Assembly (NCBI GenBank): GCA_014800535.1
Contig: JAAVFW010000001.1
Span: forward strand, 60,051 to 92,315
Reading direction: 5' to 3'
DNA from: Bacteroidales bacterium
GTDB taxonomy: Bacteria > Bacteroidota > Bacteroidia > Bacteroidales > Muribaculaceae
DNA: 32,265 bases
The notes below the pieces were generated by a model. The model had not been told where the DNA came from. It saw only the letters and a list, made by a program, of their open reading frames with translations, and did not search any database. Below, piece by piece: positions 23,093 through 30,821 of this stretch (positions within the stretch are counted from its first letter, which is position 1; every line of letters begins with the position of its first letter). The translations under genes and the position numbers were made by a program.

Positions 23093-24847
23093 TTAGCGCA
23101 CCACGATCTTCCGTCCTTCTGAGATATAGATGCCGGCAGGCAACCCTTCTGTAGTCTCCCCTACCTTAATCCCCTGGAGATTGTAGACACCCGTCGGATA
23201 ATTCATCGTACTATCTGAGTTATCTATCGCCGGAAACTCAGTGATATCGCTGTCTGTATTTTGGGGTCTTTCAAATTCTTTGGATAATTGCCATGTTTCT
23301 CCTTTCCCATCTATTACGGTCAGGAAAACTGTTATTTTATCCTTGATTCCATTGTTATGTAAAACTCCGTTTTCATCAATGTTACACCACCACGGGTCTG
23401 AAACACTCCATTCAATCGACATAGGTTTCATATTCTCACCGTAAAATAGATTGCAATATAATTGTAATTCCTTACCAATCCAATCAGATGAGTCCAATGA
23501 TTTGGAAATATAAAAGTAATCGTCGGTTGAAGGTATGATGGATGCCTGTTCAGGCAACTTATTTTCATTAATACACTGTGTGTAATAATTCACGGCTTCC
23601 GCATTTCCGGGAATGTATATGTCACACCATGATCCATTTAGTTGTTTATATATTCTGGTATCTTCCTTTGGTTCTGACCCGGTTGGTTTTTCCGGGAATG
23701 ACCCCTTTTCAAGTTTTTGCTTGTCTGATAAAAACACATAAGTAAATAGGGGGTCTGAATCCTTTACATCCCATGCTCCTGATAAAATTCTATCATCAAC
23801 CCACTCTTTGGTCTCGGCAAAGGAAGTTCCGGCATCCCAATTGTAATGATAATGAGCAGGATCTTCAACAACCTTAAAATATCTGGCTATATCAAAAGCC
23901 TTAGTTCCAATTAGTTGTTTAACTTCGGGAAACAATGCAAACCGGATTGCAGAATAAGTGTGAGCATATATCCTCGTCAAAGGAAAATGACCCAGATATT
24001 CAGCGTAGTAAGGATCTTCGTATGGGTCATCATATAAGAATCCCTCAGCAAATGCGTAATCACCAATCTCTTCAAGACCCTCCGGAAGCTGTATTGCATC
24101 TATATTGGAAAAGCAAAACGCATATTTACCAATCTTCTTCAATCCTTTTGGAAATTCAAATTTTATTCTCTTATATTCCCAAAAAGCACCGGTAGGAATT
24201 TCTTCTATCTTATCATGAAGTTTTATTATCACTTCTGACTTTGCAAATGAAAAATCACCGATTTTCTTTACAGTCTCAGGCAACTCATATTGAAACATTC
24301 GTGCTCTCGAAGGAAAATGAAGAAGCGTCTGACCCGTTTTGTCAAAAATCACTCCATCCACAGATTTATAATAGTCATTATCTGTCACGATAAATTCCTC
24401 ACAAAATTTATTTATGAAGAAACTGTCAGAAATGTATCGTATGAAGCCGGGAATAGTGATTTGTTTATGATAACGCATTTCAACATTTACAAATTCTGCA
24501 ATGGGATCGGTTATCTCTTCATCCTCTCCTAAGGCCACAACATTATAAATTACCTGTCCTGCCCCTACATTAGACCCCAAAATGGCTTTGTCGCTTGCAG
24601 TTTGATTATCAATCGAATAGTATATATGCTCCGGAACTGTGCTTACCATCATATCCACAATAGCAACCTCGTAAGGAGTTGTATTCAGAACCTTAACTGT
24701 GTAAAGTATTTTTTTAGGATATGACGAGTCGACAACATTAAACTCTTCTCCGACAGCAGGAGCACCGGGAATAATTTCGGAAGCGACAGCAGTGACTACA
24801 CCCATGATAACACTGCATAAAAACAAAATAATCGTCTTCAATTTCAT
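23093..24847 (-). CDS. Secreted BspA-like leucine-rich-repeat protein
   Basis: The 584-residue product begins with a signal peptide (KLKTIILFLCSVIMGVVTAVAS) and carries BspA/LRR_5-type repeats at about residues 175-275, such as LPETVKKIGDFSFAKSE, FPKGLKKIGKYAFCFSN and LPEGLEEIGDYAFAEGF. The C-terminus (TGVYNLQGIKVGETTEGLPA, then GIYISEGRKIVVR) is the short domain commonly ending Bacteroidales secreted proteins and resembles type IX sorting tails. BspA-like proteins act in adhesion or host contact; the ligand here is unknown. I chose ATG at 24847 at the signal peptide; a GTG at 24886 would add a hydrophobic leader and overlap the upstream gene. It follows the TIM-barrel gene by 35 nt and is AT-rich relative to the housekeeping genes. 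Confidence 0.83.
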   Translation of the reverse strand: MKLKTIILFLCSVIMGVVTAVASEIIPGAPAVGEEFNVVDSSYPKKILYTVKVLNTTPYEVAIVDMMVSTVPEHIYYSIDNQTASDKAILGSNVGAGQVIYNVVALGEDEEITDPIAEFVNVEMRYHKQITIPGFIRYISDSFFINKFCEEFIVTDNDYYKSVDGVIFDKTGQTLLHFPSRARMFQYELPETVKKIGDFSFAKSEVIIKLHDKIEEIPTGAFWEYKRIKFEFPKGLKKIGKYAFCFSNIDAIQLPEGLEEIGDYAFAEGFLYDDPYEDPYYAEYLGHFPLTRIYAHTYSAIRFALFPEVKQLIGTKAFDIARYFKVVEDPAHYHYNWDAGTSFAETKEWVDDRILSGAWDVKDSDPLFTYVFLSDKQKLEKGSFPEKPTGSEPKEDTRIYKQLNGSWCDIYIPGNAEAVNYYTQCINENKLPEQASIIPSTDDYFYISKSLDSSDWIGKELQLYCNLFYGENMKPMSIEWSVSDPWWCNIDENGVLHNNGIKDKITVFLTVIDGKGETWQLSKEFERPQNTDSDITEFPAIDNSDSTMNYPTGVYNLQGIKVGETTEGLPAGIYISEGRKIVVR

Positions 24848-24882
24848 AATAACATCAATTTGAACCCAAAGATAAAATCCTA

Positions 24883-26589
24883 TCACATATCACGACTGAA
24901 GATACGCCAGTCTCCCGGCTGCATGTTCACCGTCAGCTGCTTTACGATTGCAGTTGAAGAAGATTCATCTCTCACATAATCTGTAAATTCCATATTAACA
25001 GATTGCACGTTGTTATAATCAAGATTAACAACTACAAGATACTCTTTCTCATCAGTAAGTATGTGAGATATTAAAAAACCATATTCTGAGTCAGACAATG
25101 AAAAGAATCTTTTTAGAAAACTAAATGTAATAGTGCTGATTTTCGTATCATCATCTATTTCTTGCATGCCACCATCCCCTACAAGATCATTATACTCAGC
25201 AGCTCTTTTATCGTTTTCTTCAATCTCAGAAACAACGTCCTCAGCTTTTTTACTTACTACTCCTAAATCATATATCACCCCCATCGGTCCTACAACCAGG
25301 ACTTTTAATCCTAAGGTGTTGTTGGCTCTTGGTATATAATCTTCAGAATATGGATCTATCCCAACTTCTGACTTTTCATAAGGTCTTGTAAGAACTGGGG
25401 TTACAGTTTTAGCGTTAAGGAATACCTTCTGATATTTTTTGATTTGAGCTGCAACTGTCTTGACAATGTCAAAAGTAGGATTCTTTTTGCCATCTGTACC
25501 AAGTGGAGAATCAACCCATTTAGGATCGGCTTCTTGCTTACCTTCATCTGAAAAACGCCAGAAAGAAAGACCACATGCACCGAATGCAAGTGCTGAAAAA
25601 CTTTGATATCTTACAGTAGCTAAGGTAGGGGATTGCAGTCTATCTTCAAAAATAGTGACAGTTTTTCCTCCATCCCCGACATCTGTTTTTTTGTATATTT
25701 CGCGGGTTGTAGCAACAGTAGACCAAAATGGAAATTTTTGATCATTGTATACTTTCATCGTAGAAAAGAAAGATTGAATATTTCTTTCTAAATTTACATT
25801 TGTATGATAAATATCTTTTTCCCAGACAGACAAATTCTTATTGAAGGTATGTGTTTCACCCGAGAAAGGATAGGTATCTACTGAAAGCATGGATGGTCCA
25901 TTGAGTTGTCTATACAACCAAAGATAGTCCTGATAGGATTGTATTGGTTTGTAACCATGAACATGAGCAAGAACTTTTTCATCATTCATGCCTCCTGTAA
26001 GTCTATCAAGATGAGAAGAATCCATCTCCTTAATTAGATTATTGAAAACTAAGGTTGACCCTACATTTTCAAGAACGATAGCTAAAATTCTTTTTGTACA
26101 TTCTGCAATAACCCAAAAATCCTTTACTGTAGGTTCATCCTTTATCATCCAACCTGCTACTGCCGAATTGTTTTTATAAAGTCTAACAACATCTTCCCAC
26201 ATCTCATAAAAGGAATCCCATGCAGGGTCTGTCGGATCTATCAAATTTAGATTATCCGACACCTCTTGATTGTCTGTCTTTTTGCGCTCTTTAATCTCGT
26301 TAACTGTTTTAACGATTGAGAATGATTTCATGTATAATCTAACCATGATTTTCATTCCCGTATTTTGTGCATTTTCGAGAGACTCTCCAATAGTCGATTC
26401 TATTAGTGTATTCTGTGCAATATTCATACCACACTCTCTCATCTTTGACAAAGTATCTACGTCAAACTTCGTAATACCTGACGGTGTGCCAATTGCCATT
26501 AATGGAATTTCTCCATTCTTGTTAGGATTGACATATTGAGGAGTATATGGTACAATTATGCTTGGAAGGTTTATAATCATATCTGCCAT
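24883..26589 (-). CDS. TIM-barrel glycoside-hydrolase-like protein of unknown specificity
   Basis: The 568-residue protein reads like a glycosidase barrel: GMKIMVRLYM (strand), NSAVAGWMIKDEPTVKDFW with Glu152 in the W-x-I-x-DEP context typical of a catalytic acid on strand 4, SMLSVDTYPFSG near 235, and YQSFSALAFGACGLSFWRFSDEG near 345 where such barrels place a late aromatic strand. A beta-rich C-terminal domain follows (about 460-568, LVVVNLDYNNVQSVNMEF and MQPGDWRIFSRDM). I cannot assign a GH family. Oddly, no signal peptide is visible (MADMIINLPSIIVPY), although its operon partner is clearly secreted. The coding sequence is AT-rich, suggesting foreign origin. A -7 element lies 26 bp upstream. 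Confidence 0.65.
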   Translation of the reverse strand: MADMIINLPSIIVPYTPQYVNPNKNGEIPLMAIGTPSGITKFDVDTLSKMRECGMNIAQNTLIESTIGESLENAQNTGMKIMVRLYMKSFSIVKTVNEIKERKKTDNQEVSDNLNLIDPTDPAWDSFYEMWEDVVRLYKNNSAVAGWMIKDEPTVKDFWVIAECTKRILAIVLENVGSTLVFNNLIKEMDSSHLDRLTGGMNDEKVLAHVHGYKPIQSYQDYLWLYRQLNGPSMLSVDTYPFSGETHTFNKNLSVWEKDIYHTNVNLERNIQSFFSTMKVYNDQKFPFWSTVATTREIYKKTDVGDGGKTVTIFEDRLQSPTLATVRYQSFSALAFGACGLSFWRFSDEGKQEADPKWVDSPLGTDGKKNPTFDIVKTVAAQIKKYQKVFLNAKTVTPVLTRPYEKSEVGIDPYSEDYIPRANNTLGLKVLVVGPMGVIYDLGVVSKKAEDVVSEIEENDKRAAEYNDLVGDGGMQEIDDDTKISTITFSFLKRFFSLSDSEYGFLISHILTDEKEYLVVVNLDYNNVQSVNMEFTDYVRDESSSTAIVKQLTVNMQPGDWRIFSRDM

Positions 26590-26614
26590 AACATATAAAT
26601 TTTGTATTTGCTTA

Positions 26615-26622
26615 CAAAGGTA
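26615..26622 (-). promoter_or_regulatory. Candidate -7 element for the TIM-barrel/LRR operon
   Basis: TACCTTTG on the minus strand matches TAnnTTTG and would start the transcript near 26608, about 20 nt before the ATG. The region 19-21 nt upstream is pure AT with no TTG, so the -33 partner is missing. Confidence 0.4.
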
Positions 26623-26704
26623 AAGAATATAATTATAAATTAAAAAATATATATGTTTATTTTAACATTTATTAACGATTAAACGACATCTGATTTGTTT
26701 TTCG

Positions 26705-26728
26705 GTATAGTTGACCAATCGACTATAC
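26705..26728. repeat. Small inverted repeat GTATAGT-N10-ACTATAC
   Basis: GTATAGT (26705-26711) and ACTATAC (26722-26728) form a perfect 7-bp dyad with a 10-nt centre, about 115 bp upstream of the TIM-barrel start. It could be an operator or chance; no regulator gene is adjacent. Confidence 0.35.
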
Positions 26729-26784
26729 AAAGAACATGGTTATCTAAGATATGACTTTGTCGCTGAAAGAACGTAGTCGAGACA

Positions 26785-26814
26785 CTACATCGGAGAGGTT
26801 GCTTTTTCACCGCG
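26785..26814 (+). repeat. Structured intergenic repeat, copy R3
   Basis: ACATCGGAGAGGT (26787-26799) followed by TGCTTTTTCACCGCG matches R2 at 23055 with one mismatch over about 28 bp. A degenerate copy (ACCTTGGAGGGATT) lies at 26857-26870, and both are preceded by GACACTAC. Confidence 0.75.
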
Positions 26815-26878
26815 TGGACTGTGTGTGAGGGTCGAGAGGGATGTTGTCAGACACTACCTTGGAGGGATTGACGCGCGT

Positions 26879-26901
26879 GGAAAAAGCAACCGTTCCACGG
26901 T
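26879..26901 (-). repeat. Structured intergenic repeat, copy R5 (inverted)
   Basis: Read on the minus strand, ACCGTGGAACGGT is followed by TGCTTTTTCC. It has the same hairpin layout as R1-R3 with a different but self-complementary stem (GT/AC instead of TC/GA). Confidence 0.7.
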
Positions 26902-26924
26902 TGTAGTTTAATTTTTGGGGTTTG

Positions 26925-26983
26925 TCCGAGGGTTCCGCTGTCGCGGGAACCCCCGGTTACTTAAGAAGTAACCACTCCGTGGT
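26925..26983 (-). repeat. Structured intergenic repeat, copy R6 (inverted, long form)
   Basis: Read on the minus strand this is ACCACGGAGTGGT (26971-26983), then GGTTACTTCTTAAGTAACC (26955-26973) and GTTCCCGCGACAGCGGAAC (26932-26950), the same three-hairpin order as R1 at 22972-23024. The middle hairpin is a perfect 8-bp palindrome here and has the form GTTAC-N7-GTAAC. Confidence 0.75.
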
Positions 26984-26999
26984 ATCACCGTCGTGGTTG

Positions 27000-27019
27000 G
27001 GACGCGATTCATCGCGTCC
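27000..27019. repeat. Palindromic hairpin GGACGCGAT-TC-ATCGCGTCC
   Basis: A perfect 9-bp stem with a 2-nt loop, 62 bp downstream of the queG stop. Its flanks (CACCGTCGTGG and CGTCGTATCAGTATCGTGG) are loosely repeated. It may be a separate dispersed palindrome or serve as a terminator for the queG operon, though no T-run follows on either strand. Nothing else is seen from 27020 to 27081. Confidence 0.6.
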
Positions 27020-27081
27020 ACGTCGTCGTATCAGTATCGTGGTATAGCCGTTCCTACGGTTAATGTCGGAGGAGGATGGGG

Positions 27082-28065
27082 TTATTTGCTGACGTTTCGT
27101 TTCATTGAGGCGAGTCCGGTGCGTTTTGCTGCGCTTTTTGCAAACATTCGTTTGAACTCCCCACTCCCCATGCGAAGTATGTCGTCTGCCGTGAGATTCA
27201 GCAATGCCGGCTGAGGCGTGAACTCTTCAATCTCCGTGAGAGGAATGTTTTGATTCAGCGGGCAGACATCCCGACATATATTGCAGCCGTATATACTCCC
27301 CGGTTCGGGAAGATTACGCATGACATCTCTCCCCTCTTCGTCCCATTCGCCGCGATGTTCGATTGTCAGATAGTTGACGCATCTGCGGGCTGTCAGTAAT
27401 CCGGATTCGGTTATAGCTTTTCCGGGGCATGCCGTCACACACGCCTGACATTCGACACATCTTATCGCTGCGAAGTCCGAGACTGACGTTTCGGTGAGTG
27501 TGTCCGGTTCGGACACTTTAACCACCCTCTTCCCCTTTTCTCCGATTAATTCATTGATAGGGAGGTCGGTCAGAATCTCAGCGAGTAGTATATCCTGACC
27601 ATATCCTTCGACGGCAACCATCGAATTGCGACATCTGTAAGCAAGACCTGATCTGACTGCCCAGTAGCGTTCCATCACCGGAGCGGAGTCAACACAAATT
27701 CTCCAGACTGCGCCTGAGGGCATTTCAAGCTTTCTGAGGGCATTTTCGAGACGGTTTCTGATTACGATATGATAATCCTCTCCGAGGGCGTAGGAGGCGA
27801 ATTGTGGAAGTCTGTCTGAACGTCTGACACCGATATTGCTGCTGAAGGCTAAGGAGATGATGGTTCGGGCGGCCGGTTCGATTAAACCGGAGGGGTCGAA
27901 GCGGAGGTGACGGTGATTTTCAAGATAGCGCATCTCGCCGTGGTTTTTATCGGCGAGCCAACGATTATATTCCTCTCTGACACGCTGTTCGACCGGTTCA
28001 ATTGTTGCGGCGGCTGCTCCGACAGCCCCTGAGTCGCTGACAATTTTCTCAAGAAGTGATGACAT
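27082..28065 (-). CDS. queG: Epoxyqueuosine reductase
   Basis: QueG performs the cobalamin-dependent reduction of epoxyqueuosine to queuosine at the tRNA wobble position. The 327-residue protein has the catalytic Asp126 in VDSAPVMER, an iron-sulfur set CVECQACVTACP (Cys203, 206, 209, 213), Cys229 in RRCVNYLTIEHRG, and CNICRDVCPLNQ (Cys261, 264, 268), enough for two 4Fe-4S clusters. It lacks the C-terminal HEAT-like extension of E. coli QueG, as many short homologues do. The usual G-W-I-G-K-N stretch after the Asp region reads AYRCRN here. It is the last gene of the leftward purD operon, 5 nt after rnhA. Confidence 0.93.
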   Translation of the reverse strand: MSSLLEKIVSDSGAVGAAAATIEPVEQRVREEYNRWLADKNHGEMRYLENHRHLRFDPSGLIEPAARTIISLAFSSNIGVRRSDRLPQFASYALGEDYHIVIRNRLENALRKLEMPSGAVWRICVDSAPVMERYWAVRSGLAYRCRNSMVAVEGYGQDILLAEILTDLPINELIGEKGKRVVKVSEPDTLTETSVSDFAAIRCVECQACVTACPGKAITESGLLTARRCVNYLTIEHRGEWDEEGRDVMRNLPEPGSIYGCNICRDVCPLNQNIPLTEIEEFTPQPALLNLTADDILRMGSGEFKRMFAKSAAKRTGLASMKRNVSK

Positions 28066-28070
28066 ATCGC

Positions 28071-28730
28071 TTATTTACGTCCGAAATCGGCGGGTATCTC
28101 TCCCCAGCGGTCGGTGTCCCATTTAAGGATGCGAGTGTTCCAGGTGTGAGTGCGCACCCATATCAAGGCTCTCCCCATCACTTCAAAGAGGTGTTTGTTT
28201 AAAGGTGTTTCCTTAAGAGTTGTCTTAATCCGTCGGTTTTTAACCCACGACATTCCTGTCATTGAATCGGAATAGATGGTGTGTTGTTCGCCGGTTTTCG
28301 CCATAAGGGCAAGAGCATGGACAATGGCAAGAAACTCACCGATATTGTTGGTGGCGTCGCGGAAAGGTCCGACACGAAACACTTCGCGACCCGTCATCAG
28401 TTCCACACAACGGTATTCCATTATTCCCGGATTACCCATGCAGGAAGCGTCGACAGCCCACGCTGTGAGGTCTATTTCAGGGATGGTCATGTAGTCGGGG
28501 GCTCCGGCTTTGGGAAGAGGCACTGACGCACCCATGAGCAGCGCACCCAATTCCTTTTTCTCGCCATCCTGGTTTAGTCCGCTGCGATAGGCCTGCGTTG
28601 CCTCGACAGATGATGTAAACCCCTTATAGCGTGCTCCGGGGTAGTTTTCAATCTGTTCTTTAGCGTCGTTCCAGTCATCATAGACTCCGGGGTGTCGTCC
28701 AACCCAGACAACATAAAATTTCTTTGCCAT
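28071..28730 (-). CDS. rnhA: Ribonuclease H1 with N-terminal viroplasmin domain
   Basis: This enzyme removes RNA from RNA-DNA hybrids. The 219-residue protein has an N-terminal viroplasmin/HBD-like domain (KFYVVWVGRHPGVYDDWNDA to about residue 50) that binds hybrids, a linker, and an RNase H fold: VDASC for the first Asp, NNIGEFLAIVHAL for the Glu, YSDSMTGMSWV for the second Asp, and KWDTDRWGEIPADFGRK for the last Asp. All four catalytic acids appear present. It is 10 nt after pdxB and 5 nt before queG. Confidence 0.92.
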   Translation of the reverse strand: MAKKFYVVWVGRHPGVYDDWNDAKEQIENYPGARYKGFTSSVEATQAYRSGLNQDGEKKELGALLMGASVPLPKAGAPDYMTIPEIDLTAWAVDASCMGNPGIMEYRCVELMTGREVFRVGPFRDATNNIGEFLAIVHALALMAKTGEQHTIYSDSMTGMSWVKNRRIKTTLKETPLNKHLFEVMGRALIWVRTHTWNTRILKWDTDRWGEIPADFGRK

Positions 28731-28740
28731 AGATTTCAGA

Positions 28741-29775
28741 TTATCTGACGTCAGGTTCGTGTCTGTAATTATAGTTTTTCCTCAAAATGTCGAATTGCGA
28801 TGGAGCTTCTTTGAGAGGCAACGTGTCGTCGATAGGGTTATATGAGTCGAGAATTATCTTTTCACTGATTGCATGGGGCATCTGATAGGCAGGAGTGAGA
28901 CCTGTCTTGTCGACTTCCACACCGAAAGTTTCTTCCACCGCCTCAAGAACCATCCTTGTGGCACGTTGTTTCCCCTCAAACGAATAGCCGGCGATATGGA
29001 ACGTTCCTATATCTACGAGGTCGAGAAGCTTGGTGTTGAGAGCCGGCTCCCCCTCCCAAGTGTCGATGACCGCCGACAATCTTGAGGTCGTAAGTTCATC
29101 AATCAGAGCGTCAGTGTCGATCACAGCGCCTCGAGCCGCGTTGACGAGCAACGATCCGTCGGGCATCTCTGCCAGTTCCTTCTTTCCTATAAGGTGGAAC
29201 GTCGGGTGATCACCCCCTTTGATAAGAGGAGTGTGGAGGGTTACGGCATCTGACTCGTGCAACAGTTTCTCAAGCGCGACATACTCCCGGTCAGTCATGC
29301 CCGCTTCCTCTCTCGGCGGGTCGTTGACAAGAATCCTGCATCCCATCATCTTGCCCCATTCAGCCACAATTCCTCCGACATTTCCGCATCCGACAATACC
29401 AAGGGTATGCCTCTTCGTATCGAATCCGCTGCGCAGAAGAGAAGACCAGACATATTGCGCCACTCCGGGAGCATTACAACCGGGGGAGTTTGCCACTGTG
29501 ATGCCGTTTTTGCGACACCATTCCACATCAATCTGATCCATACCGATGGTTGCGGTGGCGACAAGTTTCACCGAGGAGCCTTTGAGCAGGGCTTCGTCGC
29601 AACGGGTGCGTGTGCGGATAATGAGGGCATCGGCATCTTTCACAAGTTCAGGGGTGAATCCGAATTGGTCTACATATTTCACGTCGGCAACCTTTTCAAG
29701 TCGACCCTCAAGAAATGGGATATTGTTGTCGGCTATGATGCGTAGTTTCCGGCAACACTCTCTGTGGCTTGTCAT
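28741..29775 (-). CDS. pdxB: 4-phosphoerythronate dehydrogenase
   Basis: PdxB oxidises 4-phosphoerythronate in the DXP-dependent pathway to pyridoxal phosphate. The 344-residue protein has IIADNNIPFLEG at the start, the dinucleotide loop LGIVGCGNVGGIVAEW, and the D-2-hydroxyacid dehydrogenase catalytic Arg (VNAARGAVIDTDAL), Glu (DTWEGEP) and His (FHIAGYSFEGK). The Y-S-F-E-G-K ending of the His motif favours PdxB over other members. ATG at 29775 leaves about ten residues before the family start, with no better ATG. It is 18 nt after the membrane-protein gene and 10 nt before rnhA. Confidence 0.93.
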   Translation of the reverse strand: MTSHRECCRKLRIIADNNIPFLEGRLEKVADVKYVDQFGFTPELVKDADALIIRTRTRCDEALLKGSSVKLVATATIGMDQIDVEWCRKNGITVANSPGCNAPGVAQYVWSSLLRSGFDTKRHTLGIVGCGNVGGIVAEWGKMMGCRILVNDPPREEAGMTDREYVALEKLLHESDAVTLHTPLIKGGDHPTFHLIGKKELAEMPDGSLLVNAARGAVIDTDALIDELTTSRLSAVIDTWEGEPALNTKLLDLVDIGTFHIAGYSFEGKQRATRMVLEAVEETFGVEVDKTGLTPAYQMPHAISEKIILDSYNPIDDTLPLKEAPSQFDILRKNYNYRHEPDVR

Positions 29776-29793
29776 GAGATATTGATGTGTGTA

Positions 29794-30774
29794 TTAGTTA
29801 TGTAACAGATTTAGAGATGCGAAAAAGCCGATGTAAAGGAGGAGGATAATCATTTCAGCCCGTCGGCCGTGGCTGAAATTATGGATAGAAAAGAAGTTTC
29901 CTATCTGGAGCGATGCCATGAAGTAAAACAGCGCGGTGTAGTCTCTGAGGTGAGTGCTGTCGACTATCATAAACAAGAGAGCGGAGAGTCCGACAGCGGT
30001 GATGGTGTGGTTGAAAGCCCTGGTTTTGATATTTCCGGAGAGCATCGAAAAGGAGTTTTCAAGGTTCAGGAGCCCGGAGAATATGAATGTGACCACTATT
30101 GAAATCAGGACAGCGGTCATTTGCGGAGGGAAGGATCCGTCCATGCCGAGAGGAATAAACATGGGCAGCTTGATTGCAAAGGGGTCGAGCACACCGAAGC
30201 CAATCAGAATCCACCAGGGTGTCAGAAATCCGAAAATCATCGCCACGAGTTCGCGAGGACGCACGATATTCATCAGAAACATCCCGACAATCAGTATGGG
30301 AATGAAACATAAGGCCGATGTAGTGACCATGCAGGCACCCATGATAAGGGCGGCCGAGATAAAGACGGGCTGGGTTGCGTCGGTTGTCTTATAGGATTCA
30401 AAGAGGAGGAAAAGAACGGGCAGGAGAAGAGCGAGGAGGAAGAGCGAATATGAGAATCCGTTGACTGTCAAAGGATTTGTGGCACAGAGGATTCCAAGAA
30501 AGGCAGCGAAAGAATTATCCGTACCCCTTTTGAAGTTGAATTTTTTGTTAAGAAGAATCGTGCCGCCGCAACAGAATATGAGAAGTATAAAGACTCCGCA
30601 TTGAGTCACAACCGGTTCAATCTCTGAAAGGAAACTGAGGTCAAAACAGAATCCGAAGTCAGGTGTAGCCGGGTTAACTCCGAAACAGAAGGGTGTGAGG
30701 AGAATCAAAATTGCGGCAAAGAGAGCCGAAAGCACTAAATCGCCGGCAGAAAGAGTTGCACGCGGATTACTCAT
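29794..30774 (-). CDS. Polytopic inner-membrane protein of unknown function
   Basis: The 326-residue protein is almost entirely hydrophobic with about nine to ten membrane helices (for example 13-31, 55-75, 105-124, 139-165, 172-193, 216-238, 260-276 and 305-323) joined by short loops. I see no transporter or enzyme motif; it may belong to one of the Bacteroidetes-specific DUF families of this size (DUF6427 is a possibility), but I cannot confirm that. It sits in a close operon between purD (47 nt) and pdxB (18 nt), an order that may reflect coexpression only. Confidence 0.7.
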   Translation of the reverse strand: MSNPRATLSAGDLVLSALFAAILILLTPFCFGVNPATPDFGFCFDLSFLSEIEPVVTQCGVFILLIFCCGGTILLNKKFNFKRGTDNSFAAFLGILCATNPLTVNGFSYSLFLLALLLPVLFLLFESYKTTDATQPVFISAALIMGACMVTTSALCFIPILIVGMFLMNIVRPRELVAMIFGFLTPWWILIGFGVLDPFAIKLPMFIPLGMDGSFPPQMTAVLISIVVTFIFSGLLNLENSFSMLSGNIKTRAFNHTITAVGLSALLFMIVDSTHLRDYTALFYFMASLQIGNFFSIHNFSHGRRAEMIILLLYIGFFASLNLLHN

Positions 30775-30821
30775 CTTTTTTTTGTTGTTGTGGGCTTAAA
30801 ATGAGACGTTCTGCTTCCAAT

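Noticed and set aside
26590..27081. Insertion sequence remnant or tRNA attachment site
   Set aside because: No transposase or integrase fragment and no tRNA-derived sequence could be found; only hairpin repeats and AT-rich DNA are present.
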